Assembly (NCBI GenBank): GCA_023436495.1
Contig: JAEZIT010000052.1
Location: forward strand, 1 to 13,466
Origin: Acidobacteriota bacterium
GTDB lineage: Bacteria; Acidobacteriota; Blastocatellia; Pyrinomonadales; Pyrinomonadaceae
DNA: 13,466 bases
Reading direction: 5' to 3'
The position numbers and the translations under genes are program-made. Below, piece by piece: positions 1 to 5,743 of this stretch. Under the pieces are notes generated by a model. The model had not been told where the DNA came from. It made no database searches and worked only from the letters and a program-made list of their open reading frames with translations. Position 1 is the stretch's first letter; every line of letters begins with the position of its first letter.

Positions 1-233
1 CTTTTAAAGCGTATATAAATAGCCTATCGAGTTGGATGAGGGTGCATTGGGAACTTTGCGGCTTGCGTGCAACGCCGTACGTTGGCTGCGTCACAGCTCT
101 ATTATACAAAAAAGATTCTCACGCCAAGAGGCGAAGGTCGCAAAGGGTTGAATCAAGGCAATGATGAGTGTGTCGCCCTTGCTGCCTGCGCGCTTCTTTG
201 GTTTGTAACGACCGATGGGCCGTTTTTCGAATA
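1..233. other. Left-edge intergenic stretch
   Basis: No convincing gene is visible. On the minus strand there is a perfect TATAAT (complement of 101-106), with TTGGCG 15 bases upstream (complement of 122-127). This could be a promoter reading out of the left edge, though the spacer is short. Downstream of the leftward repeat-protein gene, positions 207-224 form a 7-bp hairpin on the minus strand (AACGGCC, loop CATC, GGTCGTT, with one G-U pair), starting 9 bases past the stop codon. No U-tract follows, so it is at best a weak terminator. A degenerate short repeat lies at 117-146. Confidence 0.4.
117..146. repeat. Degenerate GCAAAG-like tandem motif
   Basis: Three imperfect copies of a short unit follow each other: cGCCAAGa, gGCGAAGg and tCGCAAAGg. 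The unit resembles the ACGCAAAG-type intergenic tandem motif seen in many environmental bacterial genomes. That resemblance is from memory and was not checked. The copies are short and imperfect, so chance cannot be excluded. Confidence 0.35.
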
Positions 234-2336
234 TCACCGGACGTAGGCGTTCGTTACGGGGATGTCGCCGGCGGTGCCGAAGCCGATCGCGATGGTACCA
301 GCGGTCGAGCGGTTCGAATACCAAGTGCCGGTGGACGGGCGGAAGACGGTCGCGTCGAAGCGCCCGTCGCCGTCGAAATCGCCCGGGGCCGGTATGTCGC
401 CGGCGGCGCCGAACGGGAACCCGTAAAAGCTAAAATCTTCGGAACGCAGGACAAACCATTCGCCGGATGTCGGGCGGAAAATTGCGATGTCCGCTTTGCC
501 GTCCCCCGTATAATCGCCGGGCAGGGCACGGTCGGTGGCGATGCCGAACGATGCCGCGAAATTCTGGCCGTCGGAGCTGCGCACCAGCCACCATTCGGCG
601 CCGAATTGGCCGTTCGGGCGGAAAATTGCGATGTCCGCTTTGCCGTCGCCGTCGTAATCGGCGGGAACGGGCCGGTCACCGGCACCGCCGAAAGTCAGAA
701 TAGACGTGCCGCCGGAAGATCGTAGAATAAACCACGTACCGGTGGACGGCCGATATATTGCCGCGTCGAATTTGCCGTCTCCGTCATAATCCGCGGGAGC
801 TGGAGTGTCGGTCGCGGCGCCGAACGGGAATCCGTAGAACGTGCTGTCTTCGGAGCGAAGTACGAACCACTGCCCGGTCGAAGGCCTCCAGGTCGCCATG
901 TCCGCCTTGCCATCACCTGTGTAATCGCCAGGGACGATCACATCGCCAGCGGCGCCGAATTGCGCGGCGCGTGCTGTGCCGTCGGTGCTTCGCAGGTACC
1001 ACCATTCACCCGGTCCGGGCCGGAATATTCCGAAGTCTGTTTTGGAGTCGCCGTCAAAATCTAGATAGCTTCGCGGTGCCGATTCGGCAACACGGAACAC
1101 GCCGAAATTATAGACCTGCGGCATTGTGCTGCTCGCACAGGTGCCGAGCAGAAGCAGGCGCGAATCCGCCTGCAGAGCGATGTCGCGGCCGCTGCAGTAA
1201 TAACCCGAAACTGTCGGAGCGGAATAGGTGCCCGTGTTGTTAAAGGCCGTGTCGGGCGAGCCGTTCGTGTTGAGCCGCGTGACGGTCAGGCCGCCCGCAA
1301 CGATCTTGCCGTCGGGCATCAGGACGATCTCCCGCGCGGCGGAGGAAATGGCGGCGATGCCGTCAGTACCGAACGCGGCGTCGGGCGTGCCGGCGGAATT
1401 GTATTTTAGGACCGCGCCGCCCGACGGCGTGAGCGCTCCGGCAAAGATCGAACCGTCGGTGCCGACCTTTATGGACAGGAACTCGTCGTTGCCAAGTGTG
1501 ATCGGCGTTATAACTACGCCGCCCGAGCCGAAGCCGCCGTCGACGGTGCCGTTCGCGTTGAGGCGGACGAGCAGGCCATCGCGGCCGGTCGCGCCGGCGG
1601 ACAGATAGCCTGCCATCAGGATCTTGCCGTCGGGCTGGACCGTGACGGCGTTGGCGCCTTCAGAAAAATCGGGGAACGAAACGGTCAATACGCCGGCTCC
1701 GGCGAATGTGCCGTCGAGCGAGCCGTCGGAATTATAACGAACGATCAGGATGTCGGTCGCGGCAGCAGTGTCGGCGGCGGTCGTGCCGACGAGGATCAAC
1801 TTGCCGTCCGGCTGCAGAAACGCGCCGTAACTTTTATCGTCGGACGCCGCGGTCCGGTTCGTCGTCACAAGGCCGTTGCCGTCGAAAGAATTGTCGAGCG
1901 TACCGTTTGGCAAATAGCGTGCGGCGGCAAAGTCGTTAGAGTTTGTCGTGCCGTTAAAGAGAAATCCAGCCTGAATTATCCTGCCGTCGGGTTGGATTAG
2001 GAGAGAAGTACCGTTCACGAAAAAGCCGATGGAAGGTACGACCTTTCCGGTGCCGCCGAATGTCGTGTCGTAGCTGCCGTTCGGGTTCAGGCGCGCGAGA
2101 GCGAACTGCTGCGGGCCGGCGCCGTCAACGGTCGAACCGGAAATGACTATCTTCCCGTCGGGCTGGACGGCGATGTCTTCGCCTGTCGAACCCTGCGCGG
2201 CTGTGCCGACCTTATCGATGCGATAGCCGGACGTGTTGAACGACGTATCGAGCAGCACCGGGCCGGCAAGAACGGCGGCGGCCGCGATGAGGATGCAGAA
2301 CGATAGGCGAAAAACGGAAATTGCTGGGCGTTTCAT
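234..2336 (-). CDS. Secreted delta-60 repeat / FG-GAP-like repeat protein
   Basis: This 700-residue exported protein has no catalytic motif and is probably an extracellular or surface repeat protein. Residues 1-25 form a signal peptide (basic MKR start, hydrophobic core FCILIAAAAVLAG). Residues about 26-420 carry delta-60 repeats: roughly seven QPDGKI(V/L)-type strands alternate with R-x-N-x-N-G-x-x-D-x-x-F motifs, a pattern typical of beta-propeller-like folds. Residues 426-700 hold six units of 44-48 residues. Each begins with a D-x-D/T-G-D-x-K/R-x-D loop, likely calcium binding as in FG-GAP/VCBS repeats, followed by FRP-x-x-x-x-W and an FG-x-x-x-D-x-P end. The start at 2336 is chosen because it gives a proper signal peptide. 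The reading frame stays open upstream to 2582, but that extension would bury the signal sequence. No clear Shine-Dalgarno is visible. It diverges from the B12 operon. Function is unknown; adhesion or matrix roles are only guesses. Confidence 0.93.
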   Translation of the reverse strand: MKRPAISVFRLSFCILIAAAAVLAGPVLLDTSFNTSGYRIDKVGTAAQGSTGEDIAVQPDGKIVISGSTVDGAGPQQFALARLNPNGSYDTTFGGTGKVVPSIGFFVNGTSLLIQPDGRIIQAGFLFNGTTNSNDFAAARYLPNGTLDNSFDGNGLVTTNRTAASDDKSYGAFLQPDGKLILVGTTAADTAAATDILIVRYNSDGSLDGTFAGAGVLTVSFPDFSEGANAVTVQPDGKILMAGYLSAGATGRDGLLVRLNANGTVDGGFGSGGVVITPITLGNDEFLSIKVGTDGSIFAGALTPSGGAVLKYNSAGTPDAAFGTDGIAAISSAAREIVLMPDGKIVAGGLTVTRLNTNGSPDTAFNNTGTYSAPTVSGYYCSGRDIALQADSRLLLLGTCASSTMPQVYNFGVFRVAESAPRSYLDFDGDSKTDFGIFRPGPGEWWYLRSTDGTARAAQFGAAGDVIVPGDYTGDGKADMATWRPSTGQWFVLRSEDSTFYGFPFGAATDTPAPADYDGDGKFDAAIYRPSTGTWFILRSSGGTSILTFGGAGDRPVPADYDGDGKADIAIFRPNGQFGAEWWLVRSSDGQNFAASFGIATDRALPGDYTGDGKADIAIFRPTSGEWFVLRSEDFSFYGFPFGAAGDIPAPGDFDGDGRFDATVFRPSTGTWYSNRSTAGTIAIGFGTAGDIPVTNAYVR

Positions 2337-2399
2337 AGGATTGCTTATTGGATAGTCGGAATTTAGGCACGGTTCCAGTAATTGCCAACGACAGCAGTT

Positions 2400-2428
2400 T
2401 TGACAATATGCGGACAAGGGGTAATAAT
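2400..2428 (+). promoter_or_regulatory. Sigma70-type promoter of the B12 uptake operon
   Basis: A perfect -35 hexamer TTGACA (2400-2405) and a -10 AATAAT (2423-2428, 5 of 6 matches to TATAAT) are separated by the ideal 17 bases. Transcription would start near 2435, about 28 bases before the riboswitch core, so the whole aptamer and its terminator lie in the transcribed leader. Spacing and context make this convincing, although it is inferred from sequence alone. Confidence 0.7.
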
Positions 2429-2460
2429 CACGCTTCGACAGATCTTTTTCAATGTAAATG

Positions 2461-2570
2461 CGCCGCAGGTAGGGAAGCCGAGTGAAAATCTCGCACGATC
2501 GCGTCACCGTAAAAGTCGGGAAGCTGCCGCGGAAGCATTTTGCCCATACGATGTTTCGCGTAAAAACATC
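2461..2570 (+). ncRNA. Cobalamin riboswitch (compact aptamer)
   Basis: The conserved cobalamin-riboswitch core is readable. GGGAA (2472-2476) is followed by hairpin CGAG / loop TGAAAAT / CTCG (2479-2493, the P5-L5 element). Next come GCGTCACCGTAA (2501-2512), a CCG/CGG mini-hairpin (2507-2519), and AGTCGGGAAGCTGCC (2514-2528), which is close to the published B12 box. GGTAG (2468-2472) pairs with CTGCC (2524-2528), closing the core; CCGC (2463-2466) can extend it with GCGG (2529-2532) around one bulged A. A following hairpin exposes ATTTT (2537-2541), complementary to AAAAT in L5 (2485-2489), the kind of L5-L13 kissing contact known for this class. The segment between GTAA and the B12 box is very short, so this is a compact variant resembling the smaller class-II aptamers. 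It precedes btuFCD and a TonB receptor, exactly the expected target. Boundaries are approximate. Confidence 0.85.
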
Positions 2571-2591
2571 CGAGGCGAACACGGCATTTGG

Positions 2592-2640
2592 ACGCCCTGT
2601 TTTTCTTGGATAAACGAGAGAAACAGGGCGTTTTTATTTT
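2592..2640 (+). terminator. Riboswitch-controlled intrinsic terminator
   Basis: ACGCCCTGTTT (2592-2602) pairs perfectly with AAACAGGGCGT (2621-2631). The stem continues with six more pairs, including two G-U, to an inner loop GATAAA (2609-2614), giving about 17 bp in all. It is followed by TTTTTATTTT (2631-2640). It lies downstream of the aptamer and about 157 bases before btuF, so it is a regulatory attenuator rather than the end of a gene. A competing antiterminator can be drawn: AAAAACA (2562-2568) with TGTTTTT (2598-2604), and GGCG (2574-2577) with CGCC (2593-2596). Both would dissolve the left arm of the terminator. Confidence 0.9.
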
Positions 2641-2645
2641 GGATC

Positions 2646-2797
2646 GGGGAAGACATCAGAACGAGATGTATCGACGGAAGAAATAAAGACGACGACCGGA
2701 ACACAGAAGCCGTAGAACGAAGACACTGAAAAAGACGAGAAGGAGAGATCTAATCACGAACGAAGAAATAAGAAAAAAGAAGGAAGAAGAGAAGATC
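2646..2797 (+). other. Purine-rich leader between attenuator and btuF
   Basis: About 150 bases strongly enriched in A and G, for example AGAAAAAAGAAGGAAG near the end. It would form an unstructured mRNA segment. It contains AAGGAG (2740-2745) with no ATG, GTG or TTG at usable distance. I see no gene in it. Confidence 0.6.
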
Positions 2798-3703
2798 TTG
2801 GGGAAGGCTTTTGGGAAAATGATGCGGTTCGGCGCGGTGGTGGTTTTGCTGGCATTGGTGACGTTGGCGGCGGGATGCGGGCAGGGCTTGAGGACGGATC
2901 GTGCGGCGGCCGGGCGCGTGTTTACGGATGATCTGGGGCGTGAGGTGCGTTTGCCGGAGCGGGTGGAACGCGCCGTTTCCTTGGCGCCGAGTTTGACGGA
3001 GAACATTTTTGCCGTTGGCGCCGGCGGGCGGTTGGTGGGCGTGACAACTTACTGTGATTTTCCGGAGCAGGCGAAGTCGATCCAGAAGATCGGCGACACC
3101 CAAACGCCGAATCTCGAGGCGATCATTGCACTACAGCCTCAAGTGGTCTTTGTTTCGACGGCATCGCAGCTCGAATCATTCATGCGAACGCTGGACGAGC
3201 GCGGGATCGCAGTTTACGTGATGGATTCGGGGTCGCTGGATGACGTTTTCAGGAACATTTTGCGGCTCGGGGAGATTTTTGGGACGGCGGACGAGGCCGG
3301 ACGGTTGGTGAATGGGCTTCGGGAACGGGTCGCGGCGGTGAAGCAGCGCGCGGCGGCGTCAAAGCCGAAACGCGTATTTCTACAGATATCGAACGAGCCG
3401 CTTTTTACGATCGGCAGGGATTCTTTCTTGACGGAGTTGATCGCGGCGGCGGGCGGCGAATCGGTGACTAAGGACGTGCCGACGGGCTATCCGAAATTGA
3501 GCAAGGAGACGGCGATGGCTCTCGACCCGGAAGTGATCATCTTGTCGGACAGCGACGATAACAGAGTACCGAATGTCGTTTTCGACAGATCGCAAGCGGT
3601 GCGCCACGGTGCAGTTTATCGGATCGATCCGGACATAATCTCGCGGCCTGGGCCGAGGTCAGTGGATGCGCTGGAGGAGATCGCTGAGGTTGTTGGGAAT
3701 TAG
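2798..3703 (+). CDS. btuF: BtuF-like cobalamin-binding lipoprotein
   Basis: This is the substrate-binding component of a vitamin B12 ABC importer (helical-backbone metal-receptor family). It would capture cobalamin in the periplasm and deliver it to BtuC. The product is 301 residues from a TTG start. Residues 10-27 are a lipoprotein signal ending in LAAGC, with Cys27 the likely lipid anchor, so the protein is probably membrane-tethered rather than soluble like E. coli BtuF. Family hallmarks are SLAPSLTE (61-68), VGVTTYCDFP (80-89), a KIGDTQTPNLEAI stretch (97-109), ALQPQVVF (111-118), and a C-terminal lobe with ALDPEVIILSD (241-251). ATG codons at 2819 or 2822 are alternative starts and would still leave a working signal peptide; no Shine-Dalgarno decides between them. 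It is the first gene after the cobalamin riboswitch. Specificity for B12 rather than iron-siderophore follows from the riboswitch and the CDFP-type motif. Confidence 0.9.
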   Translation: MGKAFGKMMRFGAVVVLLALVTLAAGCGQGLRTDRAAAGRVFTDDLGREVRLPERVERAVSLAPSLTENIFAVGAGGRLVGVTTYCDFPEQAKSIQKIGDTQTPNLEAIIALQPQVVFVSTASQLESFMRTLDERGIAVYVMDSGSLDDVFRNILRLGEIFGTADEAGRLVNGLRERVAAVKQRAAASKPKRVFLQISNEPLFTIGRDSFLTELIAAAGGESVTKDVPTGYPKLSKETAMALDPEVIILSDSDDNRVPNVVFDRSQAVRHGAVYRIDPDIISRPGPRSVDALEEIAEVVGN

Positions 3704-3755
3704 GGGAGAAGAAGATTCTTGGGAGCGGTATGAACTTCATTTTCTTTGGACCAAT

Positions 3756-3842
3756 TTGGGCTAAAGCCAAGAGGTTGACCGTGTTAATGGAATAATTCGG
3801 CTAAGGCCGAGATTTGTGCATGGGTGAGCTACGAGCTTAAGC
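3756..3842. repeat. Cluster of small palindromes in the btuF-btuC spacer
   Basis: Three related palindromes sit 35-40 bases apart: TTGGGCTAAAGCCAA (3756-3770), TCGGCTAAGGCCGA (3797-3810, 5-bp stem with TAAG loop) and GCTTAAGC (3835-3842). The shared CTAA/TTAAG centre with GC arms suggests a dispersed REP-like intergenic element rather than a promoter. No transposase is nearby. A family-level assignment would need a genome-wide search. Confidence 0.45.
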
Positions 3843-3846
3843 CAGG

Positions 3847-3888
3847 GGCAATTTAAATAGGAAAGCTCGAGGCAATTAAATAGGGAAA
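3847..3888 (+). repeat. 24-base direct repeat carrying the btuC ribosome-binding site
   Basis: GGCAATTTAAATAGGAAA (3847-3864) and GGCAATTAAATAGGGAAA (3871-3888) are near-identical 18-mers starting 24 bases apart. The second copy contains AGGGA (3882-3886), 8 bases before the btuC TTG start, so it serves as the Shine-Dalgarno. The first copy carries a similar AGGA (3859-3862) with no start codon at the right distance. Confidence 0.65.
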
Positions 3889-3894
3889 CTTAAT

Positions 3895-4845
3895 TTGGAT
3901 AGACGGCTGAAAATTGGCCTGGCCTTGATCGGGGCGCTGGGGGCGGCGGTGGTTACCGGCGCGCTTTTGGGGAGCGAGCGGCTGCCGATGTCGGGTATGA
4001 GCGAGACCGAGCGGGCGATCTTGTTCGATATCAGGCTGCCGCGTGTTCTGCTGGCGGCGTGTGTCGGCGCAAGCCTGGCGGCGGCGGGCGCGGGCCTGCA
4101 GCCGCTGCTGAGAAATCCGCTGGCTGAGCCGTATTTGTTGGGAGTTTCGAACGGAGCTGCGTTGGGGACGATGGCGGCGTTCGTGGTTTTCGAGAACTTC
4201 GCGTTTGCGCGGCCGGTGCTGGCGTTTGCGGGAGCGGCGGCCGCGACGTTCGTCGTTTACCAGATGGCCCGCGGGCGTGCGGGTATGAATGTCGAGCGGC
4301 TGGTACTGTCCGGCGTGATCGTGACAACGCTGCTGTCGTCGGTGATCGTGATGCTGACGACGCTGCTGGACGCGGCGCGGCTGCGGAGTTTTACGTTCTG
4401 GTTGCTGGGCGACCTGTCGGCGGCGGGGCCGGCGAGCTTTTATCCGGTGCTGGTGATGGCGGTTTTGGGGACGGTACTGCTGGCGTCGCAGGCGCGTGCG
4501 TTAAACCTGATGATGATCGGCGAGCGGGATGCTTTCGATTTCGGGGTCGAGGTCGGGCGGGTGCGGCTGATCGTATTCGCGACGGCGAGCGCACTGGTCG
4601 GGACGGCGGTCGCGGCGAGCGGGTCGGTCGGATACGTGGGGCTGATCGTGCCTCACCTGGTGCGAATGGCAGTGGGCAGCGATAACCGGCTTGTCATACC
4701 GTTCTCGGCGGCGGCCGGAGCGGTCTTCGTCGTGCTGGCGGACACGATAGCGAGGACGGCGATAGCGCCGAGGGAATTGCCGGTCGGAGCGATCACGGCG
4801 CTGATAGGAGCTCCGATGTTTATTTATCTGCTGCGGCGAAGCTGA
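3895..4845 (+). CDS. btuC: BtuC-like vitamin B12 ABC transporter permease
   Basis: This inner-membrane permease of the FecCD family would form the dimeric channel for cobalamin import. The 316-residue product is slightly short for the family. Hydrophobic helices run along its length, beginning with residues 6-25. Hallmarks are RLPR (47-50), GLQPLLRNPLAEPYLLG (67-83), GYVGLIVPHLVR (246-257), ADTIAR (282-287) and ELPVGAITALIGAPMF (294-309). In E. coli BtuC, arginines of the RLPR motif and one near the ADIVAR segment dock onto glutamates of BtuF; the corresponding R47, R50 and R287 are present. The TTG start at 3895 is favoured because it includes the first helix and has AGGGA 8 bases upstream. 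The next ATG (3988) would remove that helix. It lies between the binding-protein and ATPase genes of the riboswitch-controlled operon. Confidence 0.93.
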   Translation: MDRRLKIGLALIGALGAAVVTGALLGSERLPMSGMSETERAILFDIRLPRVLLAACVGASLAAAGAGLQPLLRNPLAEPYLLGVSNGAALGTMAAFVVFENFAFARPVLAFAGAAAATFVVYQMARGRAGMNVERLVLSGVIVTTLLSSVIVMLTTLLDAARLRSFTFWLLGDLSAAGPASFYPVLVMAVLGTVLLASQARALNLMMIGERDAFDFGVEVGRVRLIVFATASALVGTAVAASGSVGYVGLIVPHLVRMAVGSDNRLVIPFSAAAGAVFVVLADTIARTAIAPRELPVGAITALIGAPMFIYLLRRS

Positions 4846-4850
4846 GCCGG

Positions 4851-4897
4851 CAGGGATGAATTTACAGGGATGAAGGAGAGGAAGGAGAGGAAGGAGA
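4851..4897 (+). repeat. Short direct repeats in the btuC-btuD spacer
   Basis: CAGGGATGAA occurs twice (4851-4860 and 4865-4874). It is followed by 2.8 tandem copies of AAGGAGAGG (4873-4881, 4882-4890, 4891-4897). Each 9-mer contains a consensus-like ribosome-binding AAGGAG, yet none is at a usable distance from the btuD start at 4939. Confidence 0.7.
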
Positions 4898-4935
4898 TAG
4901 ACAGTATCGAGGCTATCTCAAACACTTGGCGTTGA
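4870..4935 (+). CDS. Possible 21-residue leader peptide before btuD
   Basis: A micro-ORF of 21 codons encodes a Lys/Glu/Arg-rich peptide beginning MKERKERKE and ending NTWR. Its TGA ends 3 bases before the btuD ATG. Its start overlaps the stop of a 5-codon ORF (4856-4873, MNLQG) in an ATGA overlap, and that ORF begins 10 bases after the btuC stop. Because btuD has no visible Shine-Dalgarno, the chain could couple btuD translation to btuC. Much of the coding sequence is the 9-base purine repeat, so it may equally be an accident. There is no evidence for a stable product. Confidence 0.25.
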   Translation: MKERKERKEIDSIEAISNTWR

Positions 4936-4938
4936 ACT

Positions 4939-5706
4939 ATGTTGACGGCTGACGGGATCACGATCAGATATGATGGGCGCGAGGTTTTGCGGGGCGTTTC
5001 GGCGGAACTCGCGGCGGGCGAGGTCGTGGCATTGCTTGGCGCTAACGGCGCCGGGAAAACGACATTGATCAAGGCCCTGAACGGAGCGGTCGAGCCGGCG
5101 GCCGGAGAGGTTTTGCTGGGCGGACGGCCGTTGTCGGAATACTCCAGGCGGGAAGCGGCCAGGAGGATCGCGGTCGTGGCGCAGGAGAACGAGACGAAGT
5201 TTCCCGTGACGGTTGAGGAATACGTACTGGGCGGAAGATTTGCTCGCGGCGGCGCGTTCGGTTGGGAGTCGGATGCGGACGTTGATATGGCGTGCAAGGC
5301 GCTGCGGGAATGCGAATTGGAGAGTTACGCGGGACGGCTGATGAACGAACTGTCGGGCGGCGAGCGGCAGCGTGTCGTTTTGGCACGCGCTTTGGCGACC
5401 GAGGCGGAAATACTGCTGCTGGACGAGCCGACCGCGAACCTTGACCTGGCGCATCAGGCGTTGATGTTCAGGCTGGTGCGCGGGCGGTGCCGAACGACCG
5501 GCTACGCCGCGATGGTGATCACGCACGACCTGAACCTGGCATCAGAATTCGCGGACAAGATCGTGATGCTAAAGGACGGGCGCGTTTACGCGTGCGGCAC
5601 GCCGGCGGAAGTTTTGACGGAGACGAATATAAGAGAGGTTTTTGGCGTTGAGGTGCTGCTGGAACGCTTTCGCGGCAGATCGGTCGTAATTCCTTTGTTT
5701 GAATGA
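4939..5706 (+). CDS. btuD: BtuD-like vitamin B12 ABC transporter ATPase
   Basis: This cytoplasmic ATPase would power BtuC-mediated cobalamin import. The 255-residue length is normal for the BtuD/FepC/HmuV group. All ABC motifs are intact: Walker A GANGAGKT (34-41), Q-loop Gln82 in VVAQEN, signature LSGGE (138-142), Walker B ILLLDEP (158-164), D-loop ANLD and switch His196 in ITHDLNL. The start at 4939 gives the standard N-terminus for the family, but no Shine-Dalgarno precedes it; the neighbouring AAGGAG repeats are more than 40 bases away. It may therefore rely on translational coupling. Metal-chelate ATPases are close relatives, so B12 specificity comes from the operon and riboswitch rather than from this sequence. 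Confidence 0.93.
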   Translation: MLTADGITIRYDGREVLRGVSAELAAGEVVALLGANGAGKTTLIKALNGAVEPAAGEVLLGGRPLSEYSRREAARRIAVVAQENETKFPVTVEEYVLGGRFARGGAFGWESDADVDMACKALRECELESYAGRLMNELSGGERQRVVLARALATEAEILLLDEPTANLDLAHQALMFRLVRGRCRTTGYAAMVITHDLNLASEFADKIVMLKDGRVYACGTPAEVLTETNIREVFGVEVLLERFRGRSVVIPLFE

Positions 5707-5739
5707 ATTACGAATTGCGAATTTAGAATTGCGAATTAA
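5705..5739. repeat. Heptamer tandem array (GAATTNN)x5
   Basis: Five perfectly phased heptamers run GAATTAC, GAATTGC, GAATTTA, GAATTGC, GAATTAA. The array starts inside the btuD stop codon and ends 4 bases before the preferred ATG of the TonB receptor, filling nearly the whole spacer. It is similar in style to the short tandemly repeated heptamers described in cyanobacterial intergenic regions. It displaces any obvious ribosome-binding site for the next gene. Confidence 0.75.
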
Positions 5740-5743
5740 AGAA

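Noticed and set aside
207..224. Intrinsic terminator on the plus strand
   Set aside because: The plus-strand stem has an A-C mismatch and no gene precedes it. On the minus strand the stem is complete, but no U-tract follows.
168..725. Open frame of 185 codons on the plus strand
   Set aside because: Antisense to the FG-GAP-like repeats. Its internal repetition mirrors theirs, and there is no ribosome-binding site.
234..1061. CRISPR array or DNA satellite
   Set aside because: The periodicity is about 135-145 bases, in frame and diverged at codon level, which fits protein repeats.
2337..2582. N-terminal extension of the repeat protein
   Set aside because: The frame is open, but it overlaps the riboswitch and divergent promoter and would place the signal peptide 82 residues inside the protein.
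2740..2797. Upstream start for btuF after AAGGAG at 2740-2745
   Set aside because: The frame is open, but the only codon at proper spacing is ATC, and the resulting Lys/Glu-rich extension would precede a lipoprotein signal.
4918..5526. 202-codon minus-strand frame
   Set aside because: Antisense to btuD, which has every ABC ATPase motif in order.
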